Assembly (NCBI GenBank): GCA_039934875.1
Contig: JBDTLH010000162.1
Location: 1-27,929, forward strand
Origin: JBDTLH01 sp039934875
Lineage (GTDB): Bacteria; Acidobacteriota; Terriglobia; Terriglobales; Acidobacteriaceae
Direction: 5' to 3'
Length of the DNA stretch: 27,929 nt
Part shown: positions 1 to 8,178 of the stretch, one piece after another
Numbering within the stretch: the first letter of the stretch is position 1
How the letters are laid out: each line of letters starts with the position of its first letter
Position numbers and translations under genes: made by a program
Notes under the pieces: generated by a model
Told to the model about the DNA's origin: nothing
The model's database searches: none
What the model saw: only the letters and a program-made list of their open reading frames with translations

Positions 1-538
1 ATTGCAGCTTCGCGTATAGCTCGGGCATGGCGGCGAGCCATTGGTGGGCGAGGAAGTTGACGTATCCGGTGCGGAAGAGGCGTTCGGTGCCAATGAAGGT
101 ATCTTCGCCGAAGGAGGAGTAGGGAACGCCGCCTCCGTGCTGGAAGCAGCGAATGGTCTCGGGCAGCAGACGGTAGTGGTCGGGGACCATCTGGGCAAGT
201 CCGCCGACGAAGAAGGGGCTATTTTCGTCGGTCAGGACGGCGGCGTTCTCGGGCGGAAGGGTAAACGTCTGGGCGGCGGGATCATAGGCGACATACTGCG
301 CCGCAGTCATCGAGGAGAGCCACTCGCGCAGATAGCGCTCATTGAGTCCGGTGGATTGCGCGAGCTGGTGACAGGTGACGGGACCGGCTCCCGCCATACT
401 CTTGAAGATGCCGAGCCGGTCACCGATGTAGAGCAGGGGGCCGCACATGGCGGCGGAGAGGTCTGCGACGGCACGGTGGGCGAAGTTCATGATCTGGTCG
501 GGTGAGGGCTGAGGAGAGACTGCGGGAGAGGATGCCAT
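1..538 (-). CDS. SAM-dependent methyltransferase with N-terminal winged helix (5' part only)
   Basis: This gene runs off the left edge, so only about 179 N-terminal residues are visible. The start is the ATG at 538, with GGAG about 8 nt upstream. The protein begins MASSPAVSPQPSPDQIMNF. It continues with segments typical of the Rv2258c-like family: a dimerisation helix with GDRLGIFKSM (about 46-55), a winged helix with LNERYLREWLSSMTAAQYV (about 73-91), then the linker with ENSPFFVGG and the TERLF..GYVNFL stretch leading to the SAM fold. The Rossmann/SAM-binding part lies outside the window, so the substrate cannot be inferred. The family is known for small-molecule or natural-product type methylation, and some members are annotated as regulators because of the winged helix. 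It is divergent from the NTF2-like gene on the other strand. Confidence 0.8.
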   Translation of the reverse strand, partial: MASSPAVSPQPSPDQIMNFAHRAVADLSAAMCGPLLYIGDRLGIFKSMAGAGPVTCHQLAQSTGLNERYLREWLSSMTAAQYVAYDPAAQTFTLPPENAAVLTDENSPFFVGGLAQMVPDHYRLLPETIRCFQHGGGVPYSSFGEDTFIGTERLFRTGYVNFLAHQWLAAMPELYAKLQ

Positions 539-702
539 AAGGGGCTCCGGGCGCACAGCAGAGAATTAGGGGGAGGGGCCGTGCAGCGAGACAGACTATA
601 TTGCAAAGCAGAGTGGTATGCAAATTGTGGGTTGCTGCCGTAAAACGCAGCCGAAGCGGGAAAGTGGTCTTTGCAAGTAGCGCGAACGTCTATGATGTTG
701 CC

Positions 703-1113
703 ATGAGTTCGGAGACTGAGTCCTCACAGGTTAACGATCCTCGACTTGCAGAGACTCTCGCGGAACTGATGAGCCGTGAACCCATTTTTCATCGCACCGA
801 ACTGGGAACAACGCGGGCCGATTTTGACGGCATGATGGACCCCGAATTTTGGGAGATTGGTGCATCGGGCCGTCGTTATGACCGGGAGGATGTGTTGGAG
901 GTTCTTGAGAAGCGCTTCCATGACTCATCCCGGCCAGAGGATTTGTGGGAGACCAGCGGGTTTGAGTGCCGGAGGCTGGCGGGCGAGGTTTATTTGCTGA
1001 CTTATACCTTGCTGCAAGAGAAGCAGCGCAAGAGTCGCCGCACCGCCATCTGGCAGAGGACGGATAGTGGATGGAAGATAGTCTTCCATCAAGGCACTTT
1101 GATGCAGGACTGA
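703..1113 (+). CDS. DUF4440 / NTF2-like (SnoaL-fold) small protein
   Basis: A 136-residue soluble protein without signal peptide or membrane segment. The chosen start is the ATG at 703 (MSSETESSQ). The open frame extends to a TTG at 601, but that extension looks non-coding and has no ribosome site. The layout is typical of the DUF4440 cone fold: N-terminal helices (LAETLAELMSREPIFH), a middle helix (YDREDVLEVLEKRF), then a strand-rich C-terminus ending with AIWQRTDSGWKIVFHQGT, which resembles the usual final W+vxHxs strands. In this superfamily the same fold serves as enzyme, binding protein or immunity factor, so no reaction is assigned. There is no Shine-Dalgarno; a TATGAT hexamer sits at 691-696, 6 nt before the ATG. 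The gene converges on a broken doc toxin whose open frame overlaps its last 25 bases. Confidence 0.7.
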   Translation: MSSETESSQVNDPRLAETLAELMSREPIFHRTELGTTRADFDGMMDPEFWEIGASGRRYDREDVLEVLEKRFHDSSRPEDLWETSGFECRRLAGEVYLLTYTLLQEKQRKSRRTAIWQRTDSGWKIVFHQGTLMQD

Positions 1114-1244
1114 TTAGCAGTGATGTGTCGAGCTACTGCGGCTTCCAGCAACCCATGGTCCCTCACTCCCGTGGAGCCGCCGTATCGTTCGATCAGGTCG
1201 GCATGGATGGCCAACGCTTCAGCTAAGGTGAGGTAACCTGTCAC
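1089..1244 (-). pseudogene. doc: Truncated Doc/Fic-type toxin remnant
   Basis: A GTG start at 1244 overlaps the antitoxin stop in a GTGA arrangement (1241-1244), the usual coupling in toxin-antitoxin operons. The 51 residues start with TGYLTLAEALAIHADLIERY and continue GGSTGVRDHGLLEAAVAR. This matches the N-terminus of death-on-curing toxins (YLT.EEAL.IH..LIERYGG..GVRD.GLLESAVARP). Similarity stops after Arg39 (about position 1128). The next residues (HITANQSCIKVP, stop at 1089-1091) are unrelated and read antisense into the end of the neighbouring gene. A full Doc is about 125-130 residues and needs the HPFxxGNKR Fic motif to transfer phosphate or AMP to its target; that motif is absent, so the toxin should be dead. 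The break lies about 14 bp beyond the stop codon of the convergent DUF4440 gene, suggesting a deletion joined the two. Confidence 0.8.
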
Positions 1245-1474
1245 TCGGCGAGCTTTTTGTAGAGCAGGCCGTACTTGTCTTCGTCAGTGCTGGCGAGGTA
1301 CGCGCCCATAACATGCGCGCGCGGCTTGGCATGCTCGTGCTTTTCGATGAGGTCGGCCAGGGCCTCGTCCATCAGCGCCTGGAGTTGGCGGCCTTCTTTT
1401 TGCGCGAGCACGCGTACCCTGGTTAGCACTTCCGAATTGACCTGGGTAGCAAATTTCTCGCGCTGCGGGGACAC
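1241..1474 (-). CDS. Ribbon-helix-helix antitoxin partner of Doc toxin
   Basis: A 77-residue protein. I place the start at the GTG at 1474 because a GAGGTG ribosome site lies 4 nt upstream and the sequence then reads SPQREKFATQVNSEVLTRV. A longer in-frame start at 1528 would add a low-complexity MICHDHDHDDD leader encoded by a palindrome and is unlikely. The N-terminal strand-helix-helix (KFATQVNSEVLTRVRVLAQKEGRQLQALMDEALADLIE, about 6-44) is a typical RHH DNA-binding and dimerisation fold; the C-terminal tail (HVMGAYLASTDEDKYGLLYKKLAE) would bind the toxin. Such proteins normally precede doc genes and repress their own operon. Here the antitoxin looks intact while its toxin is truncated, so it is an orphan antitoxin or autorepressor. 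No close relative is named; the call is from pattern and context. Confidence 0.75.
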   Translation of the reverse strand: MSPQREKFATQVNSEVLTRVRVLAQKEGRQLQALMDEALADLIEKHEHAKPRAHVMGAYLASTDEDKYGLLYKKLAE

Positions 1475-1495
1475 ATCGCACCTCGATCTCAGCCT

Positions 1496-1523
1496 ATCAT
1501 CATCATGATCATGATCATGACAA
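1496..1523 (-). promoter_or_regulatory. Putative antitoxin promoter with embedded palindromic operator
   Basis: On the minus strand TTGTCA (1523-1518) lies 16 nt before GATGAT (1501-1496), a plausible though imperfect -35/-10 pair upstream of the antitoxin start at 1474. A perfect 18-bp palindrome made of three TCATGA units (1503-1520) covers the end of the -35 and most of the spacer. RHH antitoxins bind short palindromes over their own promoter, so this fits an autoregulatory operator. The assignment is positional inference. Confidence 0.4.
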
Positions 1524-1558
1524 ATCATGAAACGGAAGTCTATGGTTGTGTCCGGGCG

Positions 1559-4033
1559 CTACTCCTGGCGCAGCGCATCCACCGGGTTGACGCTGCTGGC
1601 GCGGCGAGCGGGGATGGAGCAGGCGATGACCGCGACCACCGCGAGCACGAGTATGCCCAGAGAGAACGAGAGCACGTCGTGGGTGGTGGTCTGGTAGAGC
1701 ATGGACCCGAAGGCGCGGGCGGCGAATAAGCAGAGCACGACGCCGATGCCGCAGCCCAGGGCGGCCAGCGTGATCCCCTGGCGCAGCACCAGCAACATGA
1801 CCCCGCCGCGGGATGCGCCGAGGGCCATGCGCACACCGATCTCGCGCGTGCGCTGGGCGACGGAGTAACCGAGCACGCCGCCGATGCCAGCGGCGGCGAG
1901 CAACAGCGCCACTAATCCAAAGGCGGTCAGAAGCAAGGTGTGGAAGCGCTGCGGCGCGAGCGATTGCGAGAGACGGTCGCTCATGGTATGGATGTCGGTG
2001 ACCGGCAAAGATGGATCAAGATCGTGGAAGACGGCGCGCGCGGCCCCGATGGCGCTCTCGGGAGCGTTGCTGGTGCGCAACACCAGACTGAGGCTGCGGA
2101 ACTCGTCGATCGCGCTGATAGTGAGACTGCTGTCGGGCTCCTGCATGAACGGGGAGTAGGTTTCGGGCTCGTTCTGGTCTTGCAAAGGGCCACTCTTCAC
2201 GTCCGCGACCACGCCGACGATGGTCTTCCAAGGCTCTTTGGAATCGAGGGTGCCGGCCTTGAGGCGGTGTCCGAGGGGATTGGTGTGGGGGAAGAACTTC
2301 CTGGCGAAGGTCTGATTGATGAGGATGACGAGCTGCGATCCGTTGCGGTCGGCGGGGGTGAAGAAGCGGCCATGCAGCAGAGATACGCCGAGGGCCCCGA
2401 AGTAATCGCCGATAGTCCAGGTGTGGGCGGTGGTAACCGTGCTTTGAGAGGCGCCTTCGACGGAATAGATATCATGTTCGGTGACGTTGAGGGGAAGGCT
2501 GGTGCCGAGTCCGGCGGCGCGGGTGCCCGGTATTGCCGCCGCGCGCTGCAGCAGGTCTTCATAGAAGGAGCGGATCTGGGGGGCCGTGGAATACTCCCGG
2601 ATGGGCAGGGTAGTGCTCATGGTGAGGACGTTCTGGGCCTCGAAGCCGGGGTCGGTTTGCATCAGGTGAAGATAACTGCGGATGAGCAATCCGGCGATGA
2701 CTACGACCAGCAGGGCGATGGCGAATTGCGCGGCGACCAATCCGCCGAGCAGCAGATGACGTTGCTTGCCCGCGCCGCCGCCGCGCGTGCCCTCACGCAG
2801 GCCTTCGCTGATGTGCACACGGGAGGCGCGCAGGGCGGGTGCGACTCCGGTGAGCAGGGTGGTGAGCAGCGCCAGGGCGACGGAGAAGGCGAAGACGCCG
2901 GGGTGAATACCGATTTCGGAGGCCCGCGGCAGGTCCGCCGGGGCGGAGAGCAGCAGCAGGCGGATGCCCGCGGACGCGAGCACCAGGCCGAGCAGGAGCC
3001 CGAGGCCAGAGATGGCCAACGCTTCGGTGGTGAGTTGGCGGATGAGACGCATCCGGGTGGCGCCCATGGAGGCGCGGATCGCCATCTCGCGCTGGCGTCC
3101 GGTGGCGCGGGCGAGGAAGAGGTTGGCAATGTCCACGCAGGCGATGACCAGCAGGAGAAATACCGCAACCTGCAACAGCAGCAGGCGGGGCCCTATGTTG
3201 CCCGTAACCTGCTCGCGTAGCGGGGTTACGCTGACGGCGAGGGAGAATTTCGGGTCGCTGCGGATCTCAGCCGGATAGAGCTTGGAGAATTGCTCGATCA
3301 GCGTACTCACCTCGCTCTGGGCCTGCGCCATGCTGACCCCCGGTTTGAGACGGGCAATCACGCTGTTGTTGAACATGTTTCCGAAGCCGGTGATCTCGCC
3401 TTGGCTGAAGGAGATGGGTACGAAGAATGCCGCCGGCCGGCCATTCCAACCCGGTCCGCCCGCCGGGAAGTCGAAGCCTTTGGGGGCGACGCCGACCACG
3501 GTACGGGGCAGACGATCGAGGGTGACGGTGCGTCCGATTATCGTTGGGTCGGCGGCAAAGCGCTGCTGCCATTCGCGGAAGCTGAGAATTGCCACTGGAG
3601 CATGCTGCTGGTCCTCTGGGCCCGTGAAAGCGCGTCCCAGTGCTGGTGAAATTCCCAGCACGGAAAACAGGTTGGAAGAGATGCGCGCCCCCACGATCCT
3701 CTGCGGGTTGCCGCTGCCGGAGAGTTCGAAATCCTGGTTCTGATAGACGGCCATCTCGGAGAAGCTCTGGTCATGTTGCTGCAGGTAGAGGAAGTCCGGC
3801 GCCGAGAGGGCCACATCGTTGAACCCCATCTTGGGCATTCCCTCGGTCAGATAAACCAATTGGCTGGGGTTGGGATAGGCGAGGGGACGCAGCAGCACGC
3901 TATCCACCAGGCTGAATATGGCCGTACAGGCGCCGATGCCCAGCGCCAGCGTGAGTACCGCAATGGCCGTGAACAGCGGTGCGCGACGGAACTGCCGGAG
4001 CGCCAATCCCAGGTCTTGCAGCAATGAATTCAT
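1559..4033 (-). CDS. ADOP-type (acidobacterial duplicated orphan permease) FtsX/MacB permease
   Basis: An 824-residue inner-membrane protein. The start is the ATG at 4033 (MNSLLQDLGLALRQFRR), because AAGGAG (4039-4044) is 5 nt upstream; the open frame reaches 4078, but that would add 15 residues without a ribosome site. The architecture is a duplicated MacB half: TM helix at about 20-44, periplasmic core at about 50-280, a first FtsX domain at about 283-405 (LLVIACVDIANLFLARATG, then REMAIRASMGATR), a TM at about 430-452, a second periplasmic core, and a second FtsX domain at about 700-824 (REIGVRMALGASR) ending in the PARRASSVNPVDALR signature. No ATPase gene adjoins it, which is the hallmark of the orphan permease class abundant in Acidobacteria. 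The family couples to a MacB-like ATPase or acts in mechanotransmission; the substrate is unknown. Convergent with the antitoxin/toxin remnant's upstream region, divergent from comEC. Confidence 0.9.
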   Translation of the reverse strand: MNSLLQDLGLALRQFRRAPLFTAIAVLTLALGIGACTAIFSLVDSVLLRPLAYPNPSQLVYLTEGMPKMGFNDVALSAPDFLYLQQHDQSFSEMAVYQNQDFELSGSGNPQRIVGARISSNLFSVLGISPALGRAFTGPEDQQHAPVAILSFREWQQRFAADPTIIGRTVTLDRLPRTVVGVAPKGFDFPAGGPGWNGRPAAFFVPISFSQGEITGFGNMFNNSVIARLKPGVSMAQAQSEVSTLIEQFSKLYPAEIRSDPKFSLAVSVTPLREQVTGNIGPRLLLLQVAVFLLLVIACVDIANLFLARATGRQREMAIRASMGATRMRLIRQLTTEALAISGLGLLLGLVLASAGIRLLLLSAPADLPRASEIGIHPGVFAFSVALALLTTLLTGVAPALRASRVHISEGLREGTRGGGAGKQRHLLLGGLVAAQFAIALLVVVIAGLLIRSYLHLMQTDPGFEAQNVLTMSTTLPIREYSTAPQIRSFYEDLLQRAAAIPGTRAAGLGTSLPLNVTEHDIYSVEGASQSTVTTAHTWTIGDYFGALGVSLLHGRFFTPADRNGSQLVILINQTFARKFFPHTNPLGHRLKAGTLDSKEPWKTIVGVVADVKSGPLQDQNEPETYSPFMQEPDSSLTISAIDEFRSLSLVLRTSNAPESAIGAARAVFHDLDPSLPVTDIHTMSDRLSQSLAPQRFHTLLLTAFGLVALLLAAAGIGGVLGYSVAQRTREIGVRMALGASRGGVMLLVLRQGITLAALGCGIGVVLCLFAARAFGSMLYQTTTHDVLSFSLGILVLAVVAVIACSIPARRASSVNPVDALRQE

Positions 4034-4343
4034 CTCGGCTCCTTCATCAACTAAATTCAGGTGCAATTCAACCTCCAAAGTGAAGAACCCATACGCCGCG
4101 CCAAAGCTGGGCGGAGGACGCTCTGAGGTGACGTGGTCGAGGTTGGCTGTCCCGCGCCGGACACCCCTGTCCGGAAACGGTCACTTCGCTTGCCCTCATC
4201 AGTGGAGGATGAACCTGGAAGCTCTGTGCCACCGCCTCCTGAGGTCTGGTGGCGCGGGAGTGGAGGGTTTGCTAGACTCTGGCTACTGCATCCGAGGAGA
4301 TTCGGGCCGCCACGAATAAGCACTGTTGGGTGTAGGGCGGCCT

Positions 4344-7169
4344 ATGCACAATTCAAACTCTTCTGCTTCCGGCAATGGACCCGTTCTCGATTCTGGCGGG
4401 GGCGCGAATGGCAGCGCTGCGGGTGATCTCAGCTTTGCCCAGCGCAACCCGGTGTTGCTGGCGGCATTTGCGTTCATGGCGGGGGTGCTGCTTGCATGGA
4501 GCGACTGGCGTCCTGGGGGATGGATTTTACTTCTGCTGGCGGCGGCGATCGCGGCGGCAACTTATCTTTGTTGGCGAACGCGGCGGAGCGCCATTGCAAT
4601 TGCGCTGTTGGCGGCGCTGGCGCTGGGGATGCTGGATACGCAATTAGAGCGGGAGTCCCGTGGCAGCCAGGCGTCGCTTGCTCCCTATGCGCATGGGCTG
4701 CTCTACACGTTCAGCGGAACGGTGGTGCGCAGCGGTGCGGTGCGGCGCAGCGAAGATCCATACGCGAGAGGCAAGGGAGAAGACCCTGGCAGGGATGCGC
4801 CGAACGATGCGCGCGAGAGGTACATACAGTCGGTGGATGTGGCGGTCGAAACGGTAGATCGCTTTGGCGAGGTTCGCGCCGTGCCTTCGCTACTGCGGGT
4901 TTCTGTGATTGATGCGGCAAGAGGAGGGGCGCGTCCGCTGGAGTATGGTGCGCGAATCAAGTTTGACGCGCAGTTACATGAGCCGCAGGTGTTCCACGAT
5001 CCGGGAGTGTGGGACCGGCGGCAATGGCTCTTCGACCAGGGGATTACGGCGACTGCGTCGCTCCCGCGGGATAGGATTGAGGTGCTGCCGGGTTCTGGGG
5101 GCACCGCCTTCGAGTATTGGCGGGACCGGGCGAGGAAGAGTGTGCTCGCGCACTTGCGTGGTCTGGGCACGGTACAAGGGGCCGCGGCGGGCGAAGATGC
5201 CGGCGCTGCAATGGGCGGCGGTGCGGCGGCGAAAGCGTATCGCTGGATCAACCTGAGCAGCGCGGACGTGGGACTGCTGGAAGCGATGATGATCGGCGAG
5301 CGGACGGAGCTCGAGAGCTCGGATCGGCTCGATTTTCAACGCACTGGATCGTTTCACTTGCTGGTGGTTTCGGGGATGAATATTGCGATCTTCGCGGTCG
5401 TCATCTTCTGGGCAATGCGCAAGCTGCCGTTTGGAGAGGTGGGCGCGTCGGCGCTGACCGCGCTGTTCGCGGTGGGCTATGCCCTACTCACCGATCTGGG
5501 AGCGCCGGTCGAGCGCGCGGTGCTGATGGCGATCATCTTCTTGATGGCACGCCTGGTATATCGCACGGGTGCATCGCTGAACGCTATCGGGACCGGGGCG
5601 TTATGCGTGCTGGTATGGAAGCCGGATGCGTTGTTCGAGGCCAGCTTCCAGATGACGTTCTTAAGCGTGCTGGCGATATTGACGGTGGCGTCGCCGCTGA
5701 TCGAGAGCAGTTCGGGGAAGTATGCGCGGGGGATGCGGCAGGTCTGGAACAGGGGATTTGATTTCACATTGCCCAGGGAGGTGGTGCAGTTTCGGATAGA
5801 TTTGCGGATGGTGGCGGGGCGGGTGGAAAGAATGCTCGCGCCGCGCGCGAATGCTCGCAGGGGCGCGGGCACACCACATAGAGTGGCGCGATGGATCATA
5901 GTGGTCCCGCTGCGCGGGTTTTTTGCGGCGGCTTCGGTGTTGATACTTTCGTTCATCATGCAATGCGTGATGGCGTTGCCGACCGCGATTTATTTTCATC
6001 GTGTGACCACAACGGCGATTGCGGCAAACAGCGTGGTGGTGCCGCTGATGGAGGCGCTGATGCCGCTGGTGATGCTGTCGCTGCTGGCGAGTTATGTGTC
6101 CGCGTGGCTGACGATGTTGCCCGCGGCGTTTACCGCCCTGGCGCTGCATGGGATATCGAAGACGATCAGCCTGCTAGGCAACGCGCGCTTTGCGGAAGTA
6201 CGAGTCGCGGATCCGGGAGGATGGACCATCGCAGCCTGCGCCACTGCATTTGTTTATGCATGGTTTGCGTGCGAACGAAAGGTTGTGCGCTGGGCATTTT
6301 CGGGGGTGGCCGCACTGGGGATAGGGGCGGCGCTGATTGCAATCCCGCGTCATCCGCCGCCCCGCCATACGCTGGAGGTCACCGCGATTGATGTGGGGCA
6401 GGGCGATAGCTTGCTGGTGATTACGCCCGAGGGCAAGACGTTGCTCATTGATAGTGGCGGTCCGGTGGGCAGCCGGGGGGAGAGCGGCGGCGCGCCGAGC
6501 GATTTCGATTATGGAGAGCAGGTGGTTTCGCCGTATCTGTGGTCGCGCGGCATCAGCAGGCTGGACGCGGTGGCGATCAGCCATGGACACTCCGACCATA
6601 TGGAGGGAATGCCGGCCGTGATTCACAACTTCCAGCCGCGCGAGCTGTGGGTGGGGGTGATGGCGGATTCTCCGCTATATCGCCAGGTGCAGGCGGCGAG
6701 CAACGCTGTTGGGGCGCGGGTGGTGGACTATCGCGAGGGCGATCGGCGCGCGTTTGGCGGGGTGGATTTCGAGGTGTTAGCTCCGGCGCGCGATGCGGTG
6801 GCGGGAGCGCAGGCAAAGAATGACGATTCCCTGAGCCTCTATCTGCATTATGGAGCGGCGGCGGCGTTGCTCTCGGGCGATGCGGAGCATTATGCGGAGG
6901 GCCGGATCGCGGCGCACCATCCGCGCGCGCAACTCATGAAGGTGGACCATCATGGCTCGCTGACCAGTACCGATCCGGGGCTGCTGGCGGCGGTGGCGCC
7001 GGAGTTCGCGGTGATCTCGGTGGGGGCGCAGAACCGGTTTGGCCATCCGCGGCGCGAAGTGTTGGAGCGTCTGGGCGCAGCGCACGTGCGGACCATGCGC
7101 ACCGACACCATGGGCGCGGTTACGTATTTACTGGGAGCGGATGGAAGCGTGAAGATGGCGGTGCCGTAG
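4344..7169 (+). CDS. comEC: ComEC/Rec2 DNA-uptake channel with metallo-beta-lactamase domain
   Basis: A 941-residue membrane protein that, in the family, carries single-stranded DNA across the inner membrane during natural transformation. I use the ATG at 4344 (MHNSNSSASG), preceded by AGGGCGG; a TTG at 4326 would add six residues. The order is: N-terminal TM helices and DUF4131/OB-like part (about 30-270), the Competence permease core starting near ALLEAMMIGERTEL and FHLLVVSGMNIAI (about 310-640), and a C-terminal beta-lactamase fold starting at AIDVGQGDSLLVITPEGKTL. That domain keeps the metal motif HGHSDH (His747, His749, Asp751, His752), the second motif LLSGDAE, and VDHHGS. All expected parts are present, so it looks functional. 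No other competence gene is visible nearby, which is usual for comEC. Confidence 0.93.
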   Translation: MHNSNSSASGNGPVLDSGGGANGSAAGDLSFAQRNPVLLAAFAFMAGVLLAWSDWRPGGWILLLLAAAIAAATYLCWRTRRSAIAIALLAALALGMLDTQLERESRGSQASLAPYAHGLLYTFSGTVVRSGAVRRSEDPYARGKGEDPGRDAPNDARERYIQSVDVAVETVDRFGEVRAVPSLLRVSVIDAARGGARPLEYGARIKFDAQLHEPQVFHDPGVWDRRQWLFDQGITATASLPRDRIEVLPGSGGTAFEYWRDRARKSVLAHLRGLGTVQGAAAGEDAGAAMGGGAAAKAYRWINLSSADVGLLEAMMIGERTELESSDRLDFQRTGSFHLLVVSGMNIAIFAVVIFWAMRKLPFGEVGASALTALFAVGYALLTDLGAPVERAVLMAIIFLMARLVYRTGASLNAIGTGALCVLVWKPDALFEASFQMTFLSVLAILTVASPLIESSSGKYARGMRQVWNRGFDFTLPREVVQFRIDLRMVAGRVERMLAPRANARRGAGTPHRVARWIIVVPLRGFFAAASVLILSFIMQCVMALPTAIYFHRVTTTAIAANSVVVPLMEALMPLVMLSLLASYVSAWLTMLPAAFTALALHGISKTISLLGNARFAEVRVADPGGWTIAACATAFVYAWFACERKVVRWAFSGVAALGIGAALIAIPRHPPPRHTLEVTAIDVGQGDSLLVITPEGKTLLIDSGGPVGSRGESGGAPSDFDYGEQVVSPYLWSRGISRLDAVAISHGHSDHMEGMPAVIHNFQPRELWVGVMADSPLYRQVQAASNAVGARVVDYREGDRRAFGGVDFEVLAPARDAVAGAQAKNDDSLSLYLHYGAAAALLSGDAEHYAEGRIAAHHPRAQLMKVDHHGSLTSTDPGLLAAVAPEFAVISVGAQNRFGHPRREVLERLGAAHVRTMRTDTMGAVTYLLGADGSVKMAVP

Positions 7170-7175
7170 ATCAGA

Positions 7176-7327
7176 AGCAACCACAAAGGACACGAAGGGT
7201 GCACGGAGGAGCACCAAGAGAAATAAAAAACCTGGCGATTCAGAGGTGGATCGGTCGGCTGCTATCAGCGAAGAGAAAAGGTTTCCCTTTCATCCTTCGT
7301 GAGACCTTTGTGTCCTCTGTGGTTGCT
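7176..7327. repeat. Inverted repeat, 23-bp arms, between comEC and DUF2007 gene
   Basis: The arm at 7176-7198 (begins AGCAACCACAAAGGACAC) and the arm at 7305-7327 are inverted copies differing at 2 of 23 positions. The left arm begins 7 bases after the comEC stop. The core CCACAGAGGA recurs, on the minus strand, at 7795-7804 and in a similar form at 18230-18239. This looks like a dispersed intergenic repeat; no gene lies between the arms. A long-range stem could act as a bidirectional transcription end, but no U-tract follows. Confidence 0.65.
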
Positions 7328-7349
7328 CTTTGCTTTTCGCAGGATTAGC

Positions 7350-7670
7350 TCAGGGAAGCTTAGCGGCCTGGGATTCGGCTTCGCCGCGCTGCAGTTCGGC
7401 CGCGCCGGGGGGGTTGGTGGCGTAGGATTCGACGATTTGGCGGGCATCGGAGGCTTGCTCGGCAGGGACGCGCACCACGACGTTGCCGACGCCGGGCATG
7501 ATGTCCTGGGGAAATTCCAGGCTCTGCACCACCACGTCGAGCCCGGCAGACTGGAGCAGGCCCTGCACCGCCCAGGCTTCGCTCTCTTCCTTGGCTTCAA
7601 AGACGGTCTCTAGTTCGCGTTCGGCGGGAAGGTTCTTTTCTTCATTCAGTTCCGGGTCCAGCTCAGGCAT
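7350..7670 (-). CDS. DUF2007 (putative signal-transducing) protein
   Basis: A 106-residue soluble protein. The ATG at 7670 (MPELDPELNEEKNLPAE) is chosen because GAGGAGAG lies 6 nt upstream; the open frame runs to 7940, but that extension looks non-coding. Residues about 18-75 match the DUF2007 pattern: ELETVFEAKEESEAWAVQGL, then LLQSAGLDVVVQS, a loop, and VVVRVPAEQASDARQIVESY. This small ferredoxin-like fold resembles a PII-type unit and is annotated as putative prokaryotic signal transduction; no ligand or partner is established. The acidic N-terminus and Ala/Glu-rich C-terminus (GAAELQRGEAESQAAK) look disordered. Divergent from the small gene at 7890. Confidence 0.75.
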   Translation of the reverse strand: MPELDPELNEEKNLPAERELETVFEAKEESEAWAVQGLLQSAGLDVVVQSLEFPQDIMPGVGNVVVRVPAEQASDARQIVESYATNPPGAAELQRGEAESQAAKLP

Positions 7671-7889
7671 TCGGCTCTCCTCAATATAGTTGGATGCAAG
7701 AAGTTCATCATTGCAGTTTGAAGAAAATCTACCATAGAGAAGACAGAGAGAGCTAAACGACAGATCGTCAGGCATGGATGCGATCTTTTCTGGTTCCTCT
7801 GTGGCTCGGTGGTGGAGGCATTTGCATTTCGGTTGCAATGGCGGCGGCGCTCGGTCAAAATCGGCATCTAAAGCGGGGAGCGAGAAATT

Positions 7890-8177
7890 ATGGCGACATC
7901 CGAGCAGGCAATGCCAACGGGGAAGGAAAAGAGTGTCCAATTCAGCGAAGAGCAGCTTGCGGAATTAAAGCTCATACGTCGGCTGCAGATGATGGTGGGG
8001 ATGGTGATCCAGGTGATCTATGAGGACCCTAAGATCACCATCGAAGAGGCGGCGGAGATGGCGGCCAAGGCGAAAGAGGCGGCGCTCAACATGTTTCCCG
8101 ATAAAGAGCTGGCGTACAATTTGCTGCTGCGGCCGCGGGTGCAGCGCGCGATCCATGAGCGGTTTCGGGTGCAGTAG
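7890..8177 (+). CDS. Small conserved-looking hypothetical protein
   Basis: A 95-residue, mostly helical, soluble protein starting MATSEQAMPTGKEKSVQFS at the ATG at 7890, with GGGGAG about 10 nt upstream. I do not recognise a family. Visible features are a basic amphipathic helix (EEQLAELKLIRRLQMMVGMVIQVIY, about 20-44), a charged Ala-rich helix (IEEAAEMAAKAKEAALNMF, about 51-69) and a basic tail (LRPRVQRAIHERFRVQ). Coding character is supported by the ribosome site, amino-acid composition and tidy boundaries. It lacks signal peptide, membrane segment and cysteines. A quasi-palindromic repeat begins 2 bases after its stop. Confidence 0.65.
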   Translation: MATSEQAMPTGKEKSVQFSEEQLAELKLIRRLQMMVGMVIQVIYEDPKITIEEAAEMAAKAKEAALNMFPDKELAYNLLLRPRVQRAIHERFRVQ

Positions 8178-8178
8178 G

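Noticed and set aside
41..505. Plus-strand open frame of 154 codons
   Set aside because: Antisense to the methyltransferase, whose minus-strand frame shows real family motifs; composition is that of a shadow frame.
1940..3220. Long plus-strand open frame (426 codons)
   Set aside because: Lies inside the permease gene on the opposite strand, with Gly/Glu/Ala-rich low-information sequence and no domain.
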